Source: Leptotrichia sp. oral taxon 847
Lineage (GTDB): Bacteria > Fusobacteriota > Fusobacteriia > Fusobacteriales > Leptotrichiaceae
Length of the DNA stretch: 64,000 nucleotides
Direction of reading: 5' to 3'
NCBI RefSeq assembly: GCF_001553645.1
Contig: NZ_CP014231.1
Coordinates: 930,001-994,000, forward strand
The number at the start of each line of letters is the position of its first letter. The first letter of the stretch is position 1. Under the pieces are notes generated by a model. The model saw only the letters and a list, made by a program, of their open reading frames with translations, was not told where the DNA came from and did not search any database. Positions 63,901 through 64,000 of the stretch are shown in pieces. A program made the position numbers and the translations under genes.

Positions 63901-64000
63901 ATGTTACTTCCGATTCCTGTCAAGTTTCCTTCGATTCTTGCTCCACTAAGCTGTAAATTTCCTGCAACATTTTCTTCCTGATGAGATTTTATGTATGTAC
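60918..64000 (-). CDS. CdiA/filamentous-haemagglutinin-like toxin protein, C-terminal part
   Basis: The frame runs from a stop at 60918 through the window edge, so only the last 1027 residues are visible; a TTG near 63923 is not the true start. The visible part consists of Asn/Ser/Gly-rich haemagglutinin-type beta-helix repeats (EAVELHNSSSSRSSNFGIS, repeated SRSSNFG-like units), then a segment with VIAEEGSHIING, then GRDLVTGEKIDLFSRVMG, a pretoxin TG-type motif. A Lys-rich linker leads to the variable toxin end: RFAIYKGKMIKFQPTGTNN, then WHAYELT and VPPDVLKQMLKDGVI. It is exported by a two-partner CdiB-type pore (not in window) and delivers the toxin tip to neighbouring cells. The toxin activity is unknown. 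Confidence 0.88.
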   Translation of the reverse strand, partial: TYIKSHQEENVAGNLQLSGARIEGNLTGIGSNIDLGENTFVGGKLTTDSRELHNSFYEKNTSRGFSAGISHGTASLNYGKSSSTYDEKDTINAKSNLRIGDGSVLNNGAEITATNFEYGNIQINNGDVKYGARIDTRDVKTTSRSSNFGVSIGINSPIKDRVEQAAGAVKQVRRGDTIGGLVAGVNAGTGMVSGLAGNQGTRQAYHTGNLSQSEVRNASANNNFYANIGVNAGYSTSKNSNNSHNESAVVTTMKPMNENSSITYNNVNNITYQGTQAQGGTFIYNNVKNIRKEAVELHNSSSSRSSNFGISTGATIGYGYGTQITGNGGSVSANRSNLNTTETIYQNGNFQNVNEVHNNTGTMTLSGFNQEGGKVTGNIGKLVVESRQNTSTTTGRSSGASVGISANGVPSSLNVNGSRTSGSRAFVDNQSSFIVGEGSNLHVGTVENTGAIIGKQSENGTTFKVDKYVGHDIQNYDTMTTTGISVGTSLGKSPRVTNIGFNQDDRDKQGVTRNTVVGNVEIGEASGSPINRDITKANEVTKDEHHSTNVNIESQTIEYATNPGKLKEDLNKAKDEIKDVTKALDNSIHDPGDDNRNFFGQLRETRLSETVNNIAGERLKVAQTRKEIASAFEEAYSDLGYKNVRVIFTTPEHASQLIDENGKPKAGTAYINKKTGEKTIFINENAEENQTKTGLIGVIAEEGSHIINGVEGRQIETGTEEKGLESTGRATNEYFQEKYKDDADKLIIHKSDGIDYSGIDFGENVGNGKGKEITSTLLDSVPYVGTAKGIAEGITGRDLVTGEKIDLFSRVMGIIPGAKATVKGVKATGKIIKVADKIIKNKKKLKRVIKVITSTRKTGKISKVTNGERVTQGVVLSDGSKIALKSDEVTKFEKQAKEAKIKNKGNSSKPSTEMIVRRGHFNGEYKPSPKHKGPKMPPNASPDSIPDIKTGNDLLKNHSYNSATKKQRFAIYKGKMIKFQPTGTNNEWHAYELTDKQIKSQQVPPDVLKQMLKDGVITKAQYNKWH

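Noticed and set aside
60918-63923. TTG at 63923 as the start of the CdiA-like protein
   Set aside because: The frame is open upstream to the window edge and continues haemagglutinin-type sequence, so the gene is only partly in the window.

Overview
The window is strongly AT-rich bacterial chromosome. The gene set fits a Leptotrichia-like member of the Fusobacteriota: type I-beta DAHP synthases, HemZ, an overlong RecJ, a giant CdiA/FHA-type protein, Lys/Asn-rich proteins and several IS families. The genus is an inference from gene content and style; no rRNA or tRNA gene is visible in the window to confirm it.

Region 1 (1-15.5 kb, minus strand) is an aromatic amino acid block: aroC, aroA, aroB, a prephenate dehydrogenase and two tandem DAHP synthases. 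Together they make chorismate from PEP and erythrose-4-phosphate and lead towards tyrosine. Two paralogous secreted esterases, an S51-type peptidase, a UPF0145 protein, small membrane or coiled-coil proteins (one broken by an in-frame TGA) and one IS200/IS605-type insertion are mixed in. Upstream of the second DAHP synthase, a 1.1-kb non-coding stretch holds relics of IS605-type right ends. One has its own sigma70-type promoter and intrinsic terminator and looks like an orphan TnpB guide-RNA scaffold. The same stretch holds an inverted pair of structured repeats.

Region 2 (16.5-21.4 kb, minus) is a complete branched-chain amino acid ABC importer, livJ-livH-livM-livG-livF, with a terminator between the binding-protein gene and the permease genes. 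Region 3 (22.3-29.4 kb, plus) has a VanRS-like two-component system, an SRPBCC-MarR pair that sits inside a duplication of the thiN 5' end, thiN, a pseudouridine synthase with a low-complexity insert, and a MATE exporter.

Region 4 (29.4-35.4 kb) is the best candidate for an unusual system. It encodes a 1448-residue protein with a predicted PD-(D/E)XK-type nuclease N-terminus, a STAND/NACHT-like NTPase core and a very long helical C-terminus, the architecture of antiviral STAND (Avs-like) defence proteins. A small winged-helix protein and an intact IS256 element with an 8-bp target duplication follow. Region 5 (35.5-53.7 kb) is mostly housekeeping: LysR with an apparent ATA start, a hydrolase, a dicarboxylate/amino acid symporter, a flavin reductase, an acyltransferase, pgk, recJ, tgt, rpmE2, dps, uppP and hemZ, with two more identical IS200 copies.

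Region 6 (53.8-64 kb, mostly minus) is an accessory island that begins exactly at a second IS256 copy lacking a target duplication. It contains the 3' part of a large CdiA/FHA-like contact-dependent toxin gene with its immunity gene. Downstream lie displaced toxin and immunity modules, decayed cdiA fragments, a RelB/RelE-like toxin-antitoxin pair, and a plasmid-type Rep_3 initiator with iteron-like repeats. All three IS200 copies lie immediately after an intrinsic-terminator hairpin of the upstream gene, in the same orientation, which suggests a targeting preference.
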